A stretch of 64,000 bases of DNA from Methylobacterium adhaesivum (GCF_022179065.1 NZ_BPQD01000007.1:400518-464517), one strand, 5' to 3'. Positions 1 to 10,179 are shown, counted from the stretch's first letter. Made by a program: numbers and translations. The notes: a model not told the origin generated them from the letters alone.

Positions 1-32
1 GGCCGGGCACCGATGGCGCCCCAGGGATGAAC

Positions 33-1286
33 TCAGCCGGGACGACCGAGATCGGCGCGGGCCGCCCGCAGCACCGCGCGATCGGCCGGGATGGAGAGAG
101 CCGCCTCGGCCCGTTCGAGGGCGAGATCGGCATGGTGTCGCGCCACGCGGGCGAACTCCGTATCCCCCATGTCATGCAGGGCGGCGAGGGCCTTCTGCAG
201 GCGCAGGCCGACCATCACCGAGGCGGCCCCATCGCGGGCGATCGGGCCGAACGCATCCTCGAACAGCTCGTCCGTGGCGAGGCCGGGAACCCGCAGGCGG
301 CGATAGCGTGGCTCCGCCGGCGCCTTGGCCCGACTCTCGCTCCACAGGGCCAACACACGAACCAGCGTTCCGATCACGTCGACGACGGTACCCGGATCGT
401 TGATGGCGGAGGAGAGAGCCCGCGAGGCCACTTCGGTGAGGACGATGACGCCGAAGCGCGGATCGTCGTCGAAGCTGCGGCGGTCCCCGATGACGAAGGC
501 GTCGGCGAGGCGCGTCCGCAGGGCGTCGTCGGTCGGGCCGTCGATCTCGGCCAGCAGACGGCCGGGATGGACGAACCGCCCCGGCAGGGCGGCGACGTGG
601 ACGGTGAGCCCCGCCGCGTCCGCCAAAGTCTGGAGCGCAGCCCCGTCGACATGCTGGACGTAGCCCGTGCGCGCGGCCACGATCCGGGTCGCTCCGGCGG
701 GCGCCGGGCACCAGGGCAAGCCTCCGAGATAAGGGGCGTCCGCCCGCCGCTGGATGGCGGCGCTCGCGGCGGTCTCGATGGCGTCGATGGTCTCACCGAC
801 GCGGCCGAGGTGGGACAGGGTGTCGATCCAGCGCACCAGGGTCGCGACCACCAGGGCGAGGACGAGGAGCGTGAGGCCGAACAGGATGACGCGGCCCTGC
901 TCGCCGTAGATGTGCGCCTTGAGGGCGATGAGGCCGACGACGCTGTAGACGAAGGCGCCGATGAAGCTGCCCACGGCCGTCTGGGCGCGGGTGTCCTCCA
1001 TCAGCAGGGTCACGGCGCGCGGCGTCGCGGTGTTGGTGGCGCCGCCATACGCCTGGACCATGGTGGCAAGGGAGAACGTCGCCACCGGCAGCATGCTGGT
1101 GGCGAGGAGCGACAGGATCTGATCGACGGCGCCCGCGCCGATGGAGTTTCCCAGATCGGGCGGGATCAGGGGCGCGAGCACCGCCGAGGCGAGGGCGGCG
1201 CCCACGCCTCCCACGCTGAACAGGGCGACCCGAACCCAGGGCCGACGAGCCCCGCGCCGCAGACGATAGAATGCCGTGGAGACCAA
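33..1286 (-). CDS. DUF2254 family membrane protein
   Basis: Predicted inner-membrane protein of the DUF2254 family, whose function is unknown. The N-terminal third has about four hydrophobic segments (near residues 18-41, 57-78, 103-123 and 132-150). A soluble part follows and includes the stretch ASRALSSAINDPGT near residue 290, typical of the family. The length of 417 residues also fits. The first codon is TTG. It is used because it is the only start ahead of the first membrane segment, but no clear Shine-Dalgarno sequence precedes it, so the start is uncertain. It lies just downstream of cysK on the same strand, about 120 bases away. The family assignment is from sequence pattern; no function is claimed. 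Confidence 0.85.
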   Translation of the reverse strand: MVSTAFYRLRRGARRPWVRVALFSVGGVGAALASAVLAPLIPPDLGNSIGAGAVDQILSLLATSMLPVATFSLATMVQAYGGATNTATPRAVTLLMEDTRAQTAVGSFIGAFVYSVVGLIALKAHIYGEQGRVILFGLTLLVLALVVATLVRWIDTLSHLGRVGETIDAIETAASAAIQRRADAPYLGGLPWCPAPAGATRIVAARTGYVQHVDGAALQTLADAAGLTVHVAALPGRFVHPGRLLAEIDGPTDDALRTRLADAFVIGDRRSFDDDPRFGVIVLTEVASRALSSAINDPGTVVDVIGTLVRVLALWSESRAKAPAEPRYRRLRVPGLATDELFEDAFGPIARDGAASVMVGLRLQKALAALHDMGDTEFARVARHHADLALERAEAALSIPADRAVLRAARADLGRPG

Positions 1287-1405
1287 GGGATCACGCGGCT
1301 GGAGGAATCACGCGGATCGCGGATCGAGGCTCCGATGAGCCCGAACGTGCGAGCCCATCGGATCGGGTGGACGGGATCCGGCGCGAGCCGGCCCCGCCCG
1401 GGGTC

Positions 1406-2380
<975 letters not shown>

Positions 2381-2564
2381 GGTGATCTCCTGTCGCGGAC
2401 GTTTCGGTGTCGCGCCGGAGATATCGCGTCGGTGTGAGCGAGGCAATCGCCAACAGCCTGGACACAAAGGGAAATCTTCTCCATTCCCAAGGCCCCCTCG
2501 CGCCCCCAGATATTTCATGTCGCAAAGTGCGGCGATCTTGGAATTTCCTTCCCCGACGCACGGT

Positions 2565-2804
2565 TCAGGACAAGCGCTCCACGGTCATGCCCGCGGACAG
2601 CCGGGCCTCGAGGACGCGCTGCGCTGGCGTTGCGACGCAGCACGGCGATTCGATCCGCGCCCGCGCTGCGAAGCCCGCCAGACGACGATCGATGGCGTGC
2701 AGCAGGCCGTCGCGGGCGTGATCGACATCGGAGTTGCACAAGCCCCAATCGAGGAGCACGCCACGCGGGGCTCCACAGGGCGACCCGCAGGGTTTCGGCC
2801 GCAC
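2565..2804 (-). CDS. possible small hypothetical protein
   Basis: Weak candidate gene of about 79 codons starting with GTG. The second half has the strong G/C third-position bias of neighbouring real genes and ends naturally with TGA. The first 20 codons look less coding, and a second in-frame GTG inside could be the true start. I recognise no domain, membrane segment or clear ribosome binding site. It lies in the stretch between cysK and the META-domain gene, which otherwise has no convincing gene. It could equally be an eroded gene remnant. Confidence 0.25.
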   Translation of the reverse strand: MRPKPCGSPCGAPRGVLLDWGLCNSDVDHARDGLLHAIDRRLAGFAARARIESPCCVATPAQRVLEARLSAGMTVERLS

Positions 2805-2912
2805 CCGTGTTCCGGCTGGAATTCACGTGGGGGGGCAAGGCCCGACGATCAGACCCAAGGGGCCACGCCCGCCACGGCAACCCTGCCCGCACGAGTCTTC
2901 AGGCGACGGGCG

Positions 2913-3107
2913 TCAAGCCCGCAGGAGGGCCGCGAACAGAACGGCGAGGGTGGCGAAGGCTCCGCTCGCCGAGGCGATCACCAGGGCACTCGGATGCGGC
3001 CCAGACAGAAACGTGTAGCGCGTGTCCTCGCGGGCGCCGTTGCGCACCCCGCGTTGTCCCGCGGTCCATTCCAAACGCGTTCCCATCGGGTTCCCCGTGC
3101 CTGCCAT
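2913..3107 (-). CDS. possible small membrane protein
   Basis: Candidate 64-residue protein. About 40 polar residues are followed by one C-terminal hydrophobic segment (roughly residues 42-62), which would make it a single-span or tail-anchored inner-membrane protein. Third codon positions are strongly G/C biased, as in the neighbouring genes, and this is the main support. There is no strong Shine-Dalgarno sequence before the ATG, and no family is recognised. It is transcribed in the same direction as cysK and the META-domain gene but is well separated from both. Confidence 0.35.
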   Translation of the reverse strand: MAGTGNPMGTRLEWTAGQRGVRNGAREDTRYTFLSGPHPSALVIASASGAFATLAVLFAALLRA

Positions 3108-3222
3108 GACGGACAGCAGGCGCCGGGGGCATTGAAGGAGGGGTAAATCCGAGCGGGCGAGTCAGGATCGTCCTCAATGCGGGCTTAAGAGGGCTCGCCG
3201 AACGCCCGCCGCACCGGGCGGA

Positions 3223-3726
3223 TCAGAGCGCGCGGTCGAAGCGCAGCTCACCCTTCTGGCTCTTGATGACGAGCTGCGAACCGACGAGGTCCCACTGCCC
3301 CGCCGTGCGCAGCGCGATGAAGAAATCCTGTTCGCTGGCGCCGAGGCCCTTGTCGCAGGGCTTCTTGGTCAGGGCCAGGGGTCCGACGGCGAGGTGCTGA
3401 TCCTTCAGGGGGAAGGCGGTGGCCGCGAAGGTGTTGCAACCGCCGTAGCCGCGCGCGCGGTACTGCTTGTCGATGATGAAGCTCGGACGGTCGTTTCCGG
3501 TGAACGACTTGCCGTTGAGGCTCACGGCGGTCCAGGTGGCGTCGAGGGGAAAGATCTTTTCCTGCGCCTTGGCGGCGGGAACGTACTGCTTCTTCTCCGG
3601 TTTCTCCCGGGCGTCCTTGCCGAAACCCGTGACGTTGCCGCCCATCTGGGCCTGCACCCGGGTCGCGGTGACAACCGCACTGGACGCGATGGCGCCGGCC
3701 ATTGCGGCAATCAGGATCGCTCTCAT
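3223..3726 (-). CDS. META domain-containing secreted protein
   Basis: 167-residue exported protein with a META (HslJ-like) domain. The first 25-27 residues form a signal peptide (MRAILIAAMAGAIASS, then an AQA-type cleavage region). The META fold follows from about residue 57, with the motif YGGCNTFAA near its middle and a second cysteine (KKPCDKG) further on. META proteins are periplasmic or envelope-associated and some are linked to stress tolerance, but no biochemical role is established. An in-frame ATG lies 24 bases further upstream. The one at 3726 is preferred because a GAAGG precedes it and it starts a clean signal peptide. It appears monocistronic. Confidence 0.85.
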   Translation of the reverse strand: MRAILIAAMAGAIASSAVVTATRVQAQMGGNVTGFGKDAREKPEKKQYVPAAKAQEKIFPLDATWTAVSLNGKSFTGNDRPSFIIDKQYRARGYGGCNTFAATAFPLKDQHLAVGPLALTKKPCDKGLGASEQDFFIALRTAGQWDLVGSQLVIKSQKGELRFDRAL

Positions 3727-4037
3727 CCTCGGGCCCCTTCTTCGGTTCAAGCGCCAGGCGACTCACGGCGCCGCGGCGTCGGTGGGCGACGTTCGCCCGC
3801 CCCGACGGTCAAGATCTCATCGCGGAGCGAGCGTGTCCTCGCGCCATTCCGATAAGATTCCAGCGCAAATATGGTCAAGGCCGGGGTAACGACGATTCCG
3901 GGCTATCCCGCCCCATCGCACGGTCCGGCGTTGAACGAAGAGCGCGATCCTCCGTTGTCGTCGAGGCAAGGCCGATGGCTGGAATGGACACGAGAGGTAT
4001 CACGGTGGTGGGATCGGACGAGGGCGGAGCGAGCGGC

Positions 4038-4325
4038 ATGACGACCAACACCATGAGTCCGGCGCAGTCCCGCGCCGCCCGCGCCCTGCTAGACTGGTCG
4101 CCAGCCGACCTCGCGGCCAAGGTCGGCCTGAGCGAGGACGTGGTGACGGGCTTCGAATCGGGCGGGATCGAGCTGGCCTCGGGACAGGTCGAGGCTCTGC
4201 GCAGCGCCCTGATGCAGGCTGGGGCGGTGTTCGCGGAGGACGGCTCGAACGGCGTCCGCCTCGGGACGCGGGGCGGCGACGAAGGCACCCGCCTCGGCGC
4301 TCTCACCACGGAGAACGATCGCTAA
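4038..4325 (+). CDS. small helix-turn-helix (XRE-type) regulator
   Basis: 95-residue DNA-binding protein. After a short N-terminal tail it has an XRE-like helix-turn-helix (SPAQSRAARALLDWS, then LAAKVGLSEDVVTGFE). The next helix resembles the short alphaproteobacterial HTH proteins that end '...LRSALMQAGAVFAEDG'. The C-terminal tail is charged and probably disordered. The ATG at 4038 is preceded by GGAG; an in-frame ATG at 3975 would add 21 residues. Its target and signal are unknown, and it does not look co-transcribed with its neighbours. The HTH assignment is from pattern. Confidence 0.75.
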   Translation: MTTNTMSPAQSRAARALLDWSPADLAAKVGLSEDVVTGFESGGIELASGQVEALRSALMQAGAVFAEDGSNGVRLGTRGGDEGTRLGALTTENDR

Positions 4326-4367
4326 GGCGAAGGGACGGTACCCGCCGGCCGGCCTCCCCGAAAAACG

Positions 4368-5588
4368 TCAGCGTCCCGTGGCCAGGGCCTTGAGATCATG
4401 GCCGGGATCGGCGGCCGCGGCCGGGGTGAGGGCGAGCCCCTGGGCGAGGATGCGCCGGGCGGCCATGTGGTCGCCGGGCCGGTCCACGGTCTCGACGGCG
4501 CTGAGGCGTCCGTCGCGGAAGCGGAACACGCAGAGGCCCGCCGGGACGGGACGTACCACGCTCGTATCCGCCGGGGCCGCGAGCCCGGCGATCTGCAGCT
4601 TGTGCGGTCCTTGATCGCTCCAGAACCACGGCACCGCATCGTAGACCGCGGGACGCCCAGTGAGGCGGGCGGCGAGGCAGCGGCCTTGGTCGAGGGCGTT
4701 CTGAACGGATTCGATCCGGACCGGGGCCCCGTCGGCGAACCGGCTCGGCGCGCGGGCGCAATCGCCGATGGCGGAGATCGCTGGATCGTCGGTGGCGAGG
4801 ACCGCGTCGACGTGGATGCCGTCGCCCACGGTGAGCCCCGCCGCCTCGGCCAGCTCCTGGTTCGGCACCACGCCGATGCCGACGAGGACGAGATCGGTTG
4901 CGATGGCGCTGCCGTCGCCGAGGCGCACGGCCGTGGCCCTGCCCTCCCCTTCGACGGCGACAATGCCGGTTCCGAACAGGAAACGTACGCCAGCCCCCGC
5001 GTGGGCGCGGGTGAAATACGCCGCCGTTTCGGCCGAGACCGCCCGCGCCATGGGGCGGTCGGCCGCCTCGATCACCGTGACGGCGAGCCCCCGCGCGGCA
5101 CAGATGCCGGCGAATTCGAGGCCGATGAAACCGGCGCCCACGATGACGACGGACTGGGCCTCCGGAAGGGCGGCCTTCAGCCGGTCCGCGTCCGCCCGGC
5201 TGCGCAGCTGGAACACGCCGGCCAGCCCGGCGCCTGGCACGGGTAACGCCCGGTTGCGCGTCCCCGTGGCGAGGACGAGGTGATCGTAGGCCACCGCCTC
5301 TCCGTCCGCGCAGAGGAGGCGCCGACCGGGTCGGTCGATGGCGACGGCGCGCAGGCCGGGGCGATGGTGGATGTGATGATCGTCGAAATAGGCGGCCGGG
5401 CGCAGTTCAAGACCGGACGCGGTGATCTTGTCGGCCAGGTAAGCCTTCGACAGGGGCGGTCGCTGGTAGGGCAGGTCCGACTCGTCGCCCACGAGAGTGA
5501 TGGGATCGGCGTAACCGGCCTCGCGCAGAGATGCGGCGAGCTGGAACCCGGCCTGACCGGCGCCCACGATCACGACACCGGCGCTCAT
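4368..5588 (-). CDS. FAD/NAD(P)-binding ferredoxin/rubredoxin reductase-type oxidoreductase
   Basis: 406-residue flavoprotein of the ferredoxin/putidaredoxin/rubredoxin reductase family, which passes electrons from NAD(P)H through FAD to a small iron-sulfur or rubredoxin partner. The N-terminal FAD dinucleotide fold is VIVGAGQAG near residue 5. YQRPPLSKAYL follows at about residue 41. A second nucleotide fold (VIVGAGFIGLEFAG) lies near residue 145. A second FAD motif, AIGDCA, lies near residue 280. The C-terminal dimer domain contains 'WFWSDQGPHKLQIAG', typical of this group. Its ATG overlaps the cbbR stop in an ATGA arrangement, so translation is probably coupled to cbbR. No ferredoxin partner gene is adjacent. 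Confidence 0.88.
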   Translation of the reverse strand: MSAGVVIVGAGQAGFQLAASLREAGYADPITLVGDESDLPYQRPPLSKAYLADKITASGLELRPAAYFDDHHIHHRPGLRAVAIDRPGRRLLCADGEAVAYDHLVLATGTRNRALPVPGAGLAGVFQLRSRADADRLKAALPEAQSVVIVGAGFIGLEFAGICAARGLAVTVIEAADRPMARAVSAETAAYFTRAHAGAGVRFLFGTGIVAVEGEGRATAVRLGDGSAIATDLVLVGIGVVPNQELAEAAGLTVGDGIHVDAVLATDDPAISAIGDCARAPSRFADGAPVRIESVQNALDQGRCLAARLTGRPAVYDAVPWFWSDQGPHKLQIAGLAAPADTSVVRPVPAGLCVFRFRDGRLSAVETVDRPGDHMAARRILAQGLALTPAAAADPGHDLKALATGR

Positions 5589-6541
5589 GCCTCGAACTCC
5601 GCGGTGACCGCCGAGACCCGTGGCGTCAGGGCGATCTGGGGCAGCCAGCGCCCGCCGTCCTTGACCACGTAATCCCAGCACGCGGCGGCGGCGGGGCCGA
5701 GCACCTTGTCGGCCCGGCGCACGGCGTACCAGTCGCGCCGGATCGGCAGGCCCTGGACGTCGAGGAGAACGAGGCGTCCGCTCCCGAGCTCGGCCGCCAC
5801 CGTGTGGGCCGAGATGAGGGCGATGCCCAGGCCCGCCATCACCGCCTGCTTGATGGTTTCATTGGAGCCCGAATCGATCCCGAGGCGGGCACGCTTGATC
5901 ATGATGCCGTGCATGAACTCCTCGAACACCGTACGGGTGCCCGAACCCTCCTCGCGCACGAGGAAGGATTCCTGGGCCAGATCCTCGCGGCTCAATCCGG
6001 TCCGCCCGGCCAGGGCGTGGCTCGGGGCGGCGACGACCACGATGGGATGGACCCCGAAGGTCTCGGCCTCGATGGCGAAATCGCGCGGCGGCCGGCCCAT
6101 GATGGCGAAATCGATGTCGTAGTTGCGCAGGGCCTCGACCATGTTGCCCCGGTTGCCCACGGCGAGGTTGATCTCGACGGCCGGGTGATGCCCGACGAAG
6201 CCCGAGATGATGCCGGGCGCGAAATATTTGGCCGTGGAGACCACGCCCATGGCGACCCGGCCGCCGGCGCCGCCCTTCAGGGTCTCCAGCCGGTCGGCGC
6301 AGGTTTCCAGCACGGTGTTGATGCTGTCGATGGCCCAGAGCATCTCCCGACCGGCATCCGTGGGGCGTAGCCCCGTGGGTGTCCGGTCGAACAGCAGTAG
6401 GCCCGCCTCCTCCTCCAATTGGCGGATGCGCGCGTAGAGGGCGGCCGAGGTCACGTTGAGTTCCTGGGCGGCTCGGGTCATCGTGCCCAACCGGGCGACG
6501 GCCGCGACGGCCTGGAGCTGCTTCAGGGAAAGGTTGCGCAT
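5585..6541 (-). CDS. cbbR: LysR-type regulator of Calvin-cycle genes
   Basis: 318-residue LysR-family regulator. The N-terminal winged HTH begins LSLKQLQAVAAVARLG, with recognition around AAQELNVTSAALYARI. The rest is the inducer-binding periplasmic-binding-protein fold. It is called CbbR because it diverges from the cbbF-cbbP operon and because it matches the CbbR pattern, including GVVSTAKYFAPGII near residue 98 and the NRGNMVEAL segment. CbbR proteins activate cbb operons in response to redox and phosphorylated intermediates, binding the divergent promoter. The start is the ATG at 6541. The next gene, an FAD reductase, overlaps its stop. The family is clear; the target is inferred from context. 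Confidence 0.9.
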   Translation of the reverse strand: MRNLSLKQLQAVAAVARLGTMTRAAQELNVTSAALYARIRQLEEEAGLLLFDRTPTGLRPTDAGREMLWAIDSINTVLETCADRLETLKGGAGGRVAMGVVSTAKYFAPGIISGFVGHHPAVEINLAVGNRGNMVEALRNYDIDFAIMGRPPRDFAIEAETFGVHPIVVVAAPSHALAGRTGLSREDLAQESFLVREEGSGTRTVFEEFMHGIMIKRARLGIDSGSNETIKQAVMAGLGIALISAHTVAAELGSGRLVLLDVQGLPIRRDWYAVRRADKVLGPAAAACWDYVVKDGGRWLPQIALTPRVSAVTAEFEA

Positions 6542-6748
6542 CAGGCGGTTTTAGTTTTTTTGGAACTGCCCGCAAGTTTTTTCAAATCCCTGTTTCGTCG
6601 AAGGCCGCGCCGCCTGGCGCACCGGTTTCGTGAGGAAGCTTCCTCCGGTGCTCTGGTTGACTCCGGCCCTCTCGTGGCAAGGAAGCGGGAACTCGAAGGG
6701 GCCGACGGCCCGCTTCGGGACGATGCATGTTCGAGGGAAGGTGAGCCC
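6542..6748. promoter_or_regulatory. cbbR-cbbF divergent control region
   Basis: 207-base intergenic region between cbbR and cbbF. Near cbbR it carries two direct copies of AGTTTTTT starting at 6553 and 6575. The 22-base spacing is about two helical turns and resembles a LysR tetramer site. In the middle there is a perfect 14-base palindrome, GAGGAAGCTTCCTC, at 6632-6645. Both are candidate CbbR or co-regulator sites; neither was matched to a known consensus beyond the usual dyad/T-N11-A form. A GAAGG precedes the cbbF ATG. Confidence 0.5.
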
Positions 6749-7807
6749 ATGTCGACGGAATCTTTTGAGATCGGGTCTCGCCTGGATGCGTGCCTCGCCG
6801 CCGCCGTCGCCGCCGACCCGGCGCTCGCCGATGTCGCCCGGGTGATCGCGGCCTGCGCCGCTGCCGCCATCGAGGTCAGCACCGTGATCGGGCGCGGGGC
6901 GCTCGCCGGCGACCTCGCGGCGCAGGGCGAGCAGAACAGCGACGGCGACGTTCAAAAGTTCCTCGACGTCTTCGCCCACGAGCGCTTCACCGAAGCCCTG
7001 CGCGGCGCCCCCGTCGCGGAGGTCGCCTCCGAGGAGGCCGAGGGTGTGATGCTCCTCAACCCCGGCGCGCCGCTGGCGGTGGCCATCGATCCCCTCGACG
7101 GTTCGTCGAACATCGGCGTCAACATGGCGGTGGGCTCGATCTTCGGCATCCGCCCCACGGCCTCGACGCCCGAGAATCCCCTCGGCTCCTTCACGGGGCC
7201 CGGCACGCTCCAGCGCGCCGCCGGTTTCGTCACCTACGGGCCGGCGACCTCCCTCGTGCTCACCCTCGGCCACGGCACCCAGACCTACACCCTCGACCGG
7301 GCGGAGGGCGTCTTCCGCCTCACCCATCCGCGCATGGAGGTGGTGCCGAGCGCCAAGGAATACGCCATCAACGCCTCCAACGCCCGTCACTGGGACCCGC
7401 CCGTGAAGGCCTATATCGAGGATTGCCTGCGCGGCGCAGAGGGTCCGCTCGACAAGGACTTCAACATGCGCTGGCTCGGCTCCCTCGTGTCCGACGCCCA
7501 GCGCGTGCTCCTGCGCGGCGGCGTGTTCCTGTATCCGGGCGACAGCCGCAAGGGCTACGCCCAGGGGCGCCTGCGCCTCCTCTACGAGGCCGCCCCCATC
7601 GCCTTCCTGATGGAGCAGGCGGGGGCCGGCGCCATCGACGGCGAGCGCCGCATCCTCGACATCTGCGCGGGCGCCATCCACGAGCGCGTGCCCCTGATCT
7701 TCGGTTCGCAGGAAGACGTGGCGTGCGTGGCGAAGTACTATGACGGCCGCAACCCAGCCGCCGGCCGCTCGCCCCTGTTCGGGCAGCGGGGCCTGATGCG
7801 CAGCTAA
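6749..7807 (+). CDS. cbbF: fructose-1,6-bisphosphatase, class I
   Basis: 352-residue class I fructose-1,6-bisphosphatase. It hydrolyses fructose 1,6-bisphosphate to fructose 6-phosphate in gluconeogenesis and in the Calvin-cycle regeneration phase. The metal and substrate site DPLDGSSNIG lies near residue 113, preceded by VASEEAEG, which supplies the acidic ligands. The C-terminal part YPGDSRKGYAQGRLRLLYEA is typical of class I enzymes. The frame stays open upstream; the ATG at 6749 is chosen for its GAAGG and because it gives a normal N terminus. It is the first gene of the operon with cbbP (26-base gap), rpe and cbbY, probably activated by CbbR. The fbp name would also be valid. Confidence 0.93.
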   Translation: MSTESFEIGSRLDACLAAAVAADPALADVARVIAACAAAAIEVSTVIGRGALAGDLAAQGEQNSDGDVQKFLDVFAHERFTEALRGAPVAEVASEEAEGVMLLNPGAPLAVAIDPLDGSSNIGVNMAVGSIFGIRPTASTPENPLGSFTGPGTLQRAAGFVTYGPATSLVLTLGHGTQTYTLDRAEGVFRLTHPRMEVVPSAKEYAINASNARHWDPPVKAYIEDCLRGAEGPLDKDFNMRWLGSLVSDAQRVLLRGGVFLYPGDSRKGYAQGRLRLLYEAAPIAFLMEQAGAGAIDGERRILDICAGAIHERVPLIFGSQEDVACVAKYYDGRNPAAGRSPLFGQRGLMRS

Positions 7808-7833
7808 GGGTTCAGGGCCGCCGGTCACAGCGC

Positions 7834-8694
7834 ATGTCGTCGCGTCATCCCATCATCTCGGTCACCGGCTCGTCGGGGTCCGGCACCACCTCGGTGCGCA
7901 ACACCTTCGAGCAGATCTTCCGCCGCGAGGACGTGAGTGCGGTCTATATCGAGGGCGACGCGTTCCACGCCCTCGACCGGATCGCCATGCGCAAAGCCAT
8001 GGCGGCCGAGCCGACGCTCAGCCACTTCGCCCCGCGCGCGAACCTCCTTCCCGAACTCGAGGAGGTGTTCCGTACCTATGGCGAATCGGGCACGGGGCGC
8101 ACCCGGCACTACGTCCACGACGCGGCGGCGGCCGAACTCCACGGCACGCCGCCCGGCACCTTCACCCCTTGGGAGAATTTTGCGCCGGGCTCGGACCTCC
8201 TGTTCTACGAGGGCCTGCACGGCTGCGTCGTCGACGACAACGTCGATCTCGCCCGCTACGCCGATCTCAAGATCGGCGTCGTGCCGGTGATCAACCTCGA
8301 ATGGATCCAGAAGCTGCACCGGGATCGCTCGACCCGGGGCTACTCGACGGAGGCCGTCACCGACGTGATCCTGCGGCGGATGCCCGACTACGTGCAGACC
8401 ATCTGTCCGCAATTCACCTGGACGGACATCAACTTCCAGCGCGTGCCCACCGTGGACACCTCGAACCCGTTCATCGCCCGCTGGATACCGACGGCCGACG
8501 AATCCCTCGTGGTGATCCGGTTCAAAGACCCCAAGGGCATCGATTTTTCCTATCTCATCTCGATGATCCAGGGATCGTTCATGAGCCGGGCGAATTCCAT
8601 CGTGATCCCTGGCGGCAAGCTCGACCTCGCCATGCAGCTCATCCTGACCCCGATCATCATGCAGCTCGTCGAGCGCAAACGCCGCCTCGCCTGA
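7834..8694 (+). CDS. cbbP: phosphoribulokinase
   Basis: 286-residue phosphoribulokinase of the proteobacterial type. It phosphorylates ribulose 5-phosphate to ribulose 1,5-bisphosphate. The P-loop GSSGSGTT is at residues 12-19. The rest follows the bacterial pattern, including [15 protein letters not shown] and the segment '[16 protein letters not shown]' with its acidic residues. The normal downstream enzyme RuBisCO is not encoded in this window. In Methylobacterium extorquens, phosphoribulokinase is known to supply ribulose bisphosphate as a signal for the C1 regulator QscR, so a signalling role is plausible here. That is inference. It is co-transcribed with cbbF and rpe. Confidence 0.95.
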   Translation: MSSRHPIISVTGSSGSGTTSVRNTFEQIFRREDVSAVYIEGDAFHALDRIAMRKAMAAEPTLSHFAPRANLLPELEEVFRTYGESGTGRTRHYVHDAAAAELHGTPPGTFTPWENFAPGSDLLFYEGLHGCVVDDNVDLARYADLKIGVVPVINLEWIQKLHRDRSTRGYSTEAVTDVILRRMPDYVQTICPQFTWTDINFQRVPTVDTSNPFIARWIPTADESLVVIRFKDPKGIDFSYLISMIQGSFMSRANSIVIPGGKLDLAMQLILTPIIMQLVERKRRLA

Positions 8695-8746
8695 CCCCGC
8701 GTCGCGAGCCTCGACCCGGCTCGGCAGCGCCCAGAGGAACCCGACC

Positions 8747-9424
8747 GTGACCAGCCCGATCATCTCGCCCTCGATCCTCTCGGCGGATTTCGCCCAGCTC
8801 GGCGCCGAGGTGCGCGCCGTTTCGGAAGCCGGGGCCGATTGGATCCATCTCGACGTCATGGACGGGCATTTCGTGCCGAACCTCACCTTCGGCCCCGCCG
8901 TGGTGAAGGCCCTGCGCCCCCACAGCACGAAGCCGTTCGACGTCCACCTCATGATCGCCCCGGCCGACCCCTATCTGGCGGCCTTCGCCGAGGCCGGGGC
9001 CGACACCATCTCGGTTCATGTCGAGGCCGGGCCGCACATCCACCGCTCGCTCCAGACCATCCGGGCCCTCGGCAAGCGCGCGGGCATCGCCCTCAACCCC
9101 GGCACGCCGGCGAGCGCGGTGGAGCCCCTTCTAGACCTGATCGACCTCGTCCTGGTGATGACGGTGAATCCGGGCTTCGGCGGCCAGAGCTTCATTCCCT
9201 CGACCCTCGAGACCATCACGCGCATCCGCGCCATGGCGGGGGGGCGTCCCCTCGACATCGAGGTGGATGGCGGCATCACGCCCGACACCGTGGCGCTTGC
9301 CGCGCGGGCCGGCGCCAACGCCTTCGTGGCCGGCAACGCCGTGTTCAAGGGCGGCCCGGCCGGCTACGCCGACCGCATCGCGGCGATCCGCGCGGGCGCG
9401 GGCGGCGACGCCGTGTCATGCTGA
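8747..9424 (+). CDS. rpe: ribulose-phosphate 3-epimerase
   Basis: 225-residue TIM-barrel epimerase that interconverts ribulose 5-phosphate and xylulose 5-phosphate. The catalytic and metal motifs are [12 protein letters not shown] near residue 32, DVHLMI near residue 65, [10 protein letters not shown] near residue 138 and EVDGGI near residue 173. The start is GTG at 8747 with AGAGGA upstream. The end overlaps the next gene by seven bases, so the two are probably translationally coupled. Within the cbb operon it links the pentose-phosphate pool to phosphoribulokinase. Confidence 0.95.
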   Translation: MTSPIISPSILSADFAQLGAEVRAVSEAGADWIHLDVMDGHFVPNLTFGPAVVKALRPHSTKPFDVHLMIAPADPYLAAFAEAGADTISVHVEAGPHIHRSLQTIRALGKRAGIALNPGTPASAVEPLLDLIDLVLVMTVNPGFGGQSFIPSTLETITRIRAMAGGRPLDIEVDGGITPDTVALAARAGANAFVAGNAVFKGGPAGYADRIAAIRAGAGGDAVSC

Positions 9425-10176
9425 AGGCCCTGATCTTCGATGTCGACGGGACGCTCGCCGAGACGGAGGATCTCCACCGGCAGGCCTTCAACCTCGCCTT
9501 CGCCGAGATGGACCTGCCCTGGACCTGGGCCCCGGCGTTCTATGCCGACCTCCTGCGGGTGATGGGCGGCAAGGAGCGCCTCGCCCATTACGTCGAGACC
9601 CGCCACGCCGCGGAACTCCCCGCCCTCTTGCCGCATCTGGCGGAGATCCACGATCGCAAGACCCGGATCTACGGCGACCTCGTGGCAGGCGGGCGGCTCG
9701 GCCTGCGTCCAGGCATCGCCCGCCTCGTCGCCGAGGCTAGGGCGGCGGGCCTGCGCCTTGCCGTCGCCTCCACCACCAGCCGGCCGAACGTCGAGGCGTT
9801 GCTGCGCATCAATTTTCCGCGCGGCGACACGCCGTTCGCGGTGATCGCCTGCGGCGACGAGGCCGCCCGCAAGAAGCCGGCGCCCGACGTGTTCGAACTC
9901 GCCCTGAAGCGCCTCGGAATCGACGCCTCCGAGGCCATCGCCTTCGAGGATTCGGAGGCCGGCATCCGCTCGGCCCTCGATGCGGGGCTGCCCGTCGTCG
10001 CCACCCGCAGCCGCTACACCGAGGGCCATCGCCTCGACGGGGCGTTCTCCGCCGTATCGGATCTCGGAGAGCCGGATGCGCCGCACACCCTGTTGTCGGG
10101 CGTTCCCTGGCCAGACGGCCTGGTCACGCTCGCTGGGCTCCAGACATGGCAGGAAGGCCGCGAGGCCCGCGCCTGA
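9418..10176 (+). CDS. cbbY: CbbY-type HAD phosphatase
   Basis: 252-residue haloacid dehalogenase-superfamily phosphatase. The motifs are complete: DVDGT (D8, D10) for the nucleophile and acid, STTSRPN for motif II, KKPAPD for motif III and FEDSEAG for motif IV. An alpha-helical cap lies between motifs I and II. CbbY/CbbX-region phosphatases of this type hydrolyse sugar bisphosphates, and several degrade xylulose 1,5-bisphosphate, an inhibitor of RuBisCO. With no RuBisCO here, the substrate is uncertain. The ATG at 9418 overlaps the end of rpe. It is the last gene of the operon; four bases downstream, a convergent gene ends. Confidence 0.88.
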   Translation: MLKALIFDVDGTLAETEDLHRQAFNLAFAEMDLPWTWAPAFYADLLRVMGGKERLAHYVETRHAAELPALLPHLAEIHDRKTRIYGDLVAGGRLGLRPGIARLVAEARAAGLRLAVASTTSRPNVEALLRINFPRGDTPFAVIACGDEAARKKPAPDVFELALKRLGIDASEAIAFEDSEAGIRSALDAGLPVVATRSRYTEGHRLDGAFSAVSDLGEPDAPHTLLSGVPWPDGLVTLAGLQTWQEGREARA

Positions 10177-10179
10177 CCT

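Noticed and set aside
2899-3177. 92-codon minus-strand frame overlapping the small membrane-protein candidate
   Set aside because: The overlapping frame at 2913-3107 has better third-position bias and a coherent hydrophobic segment.
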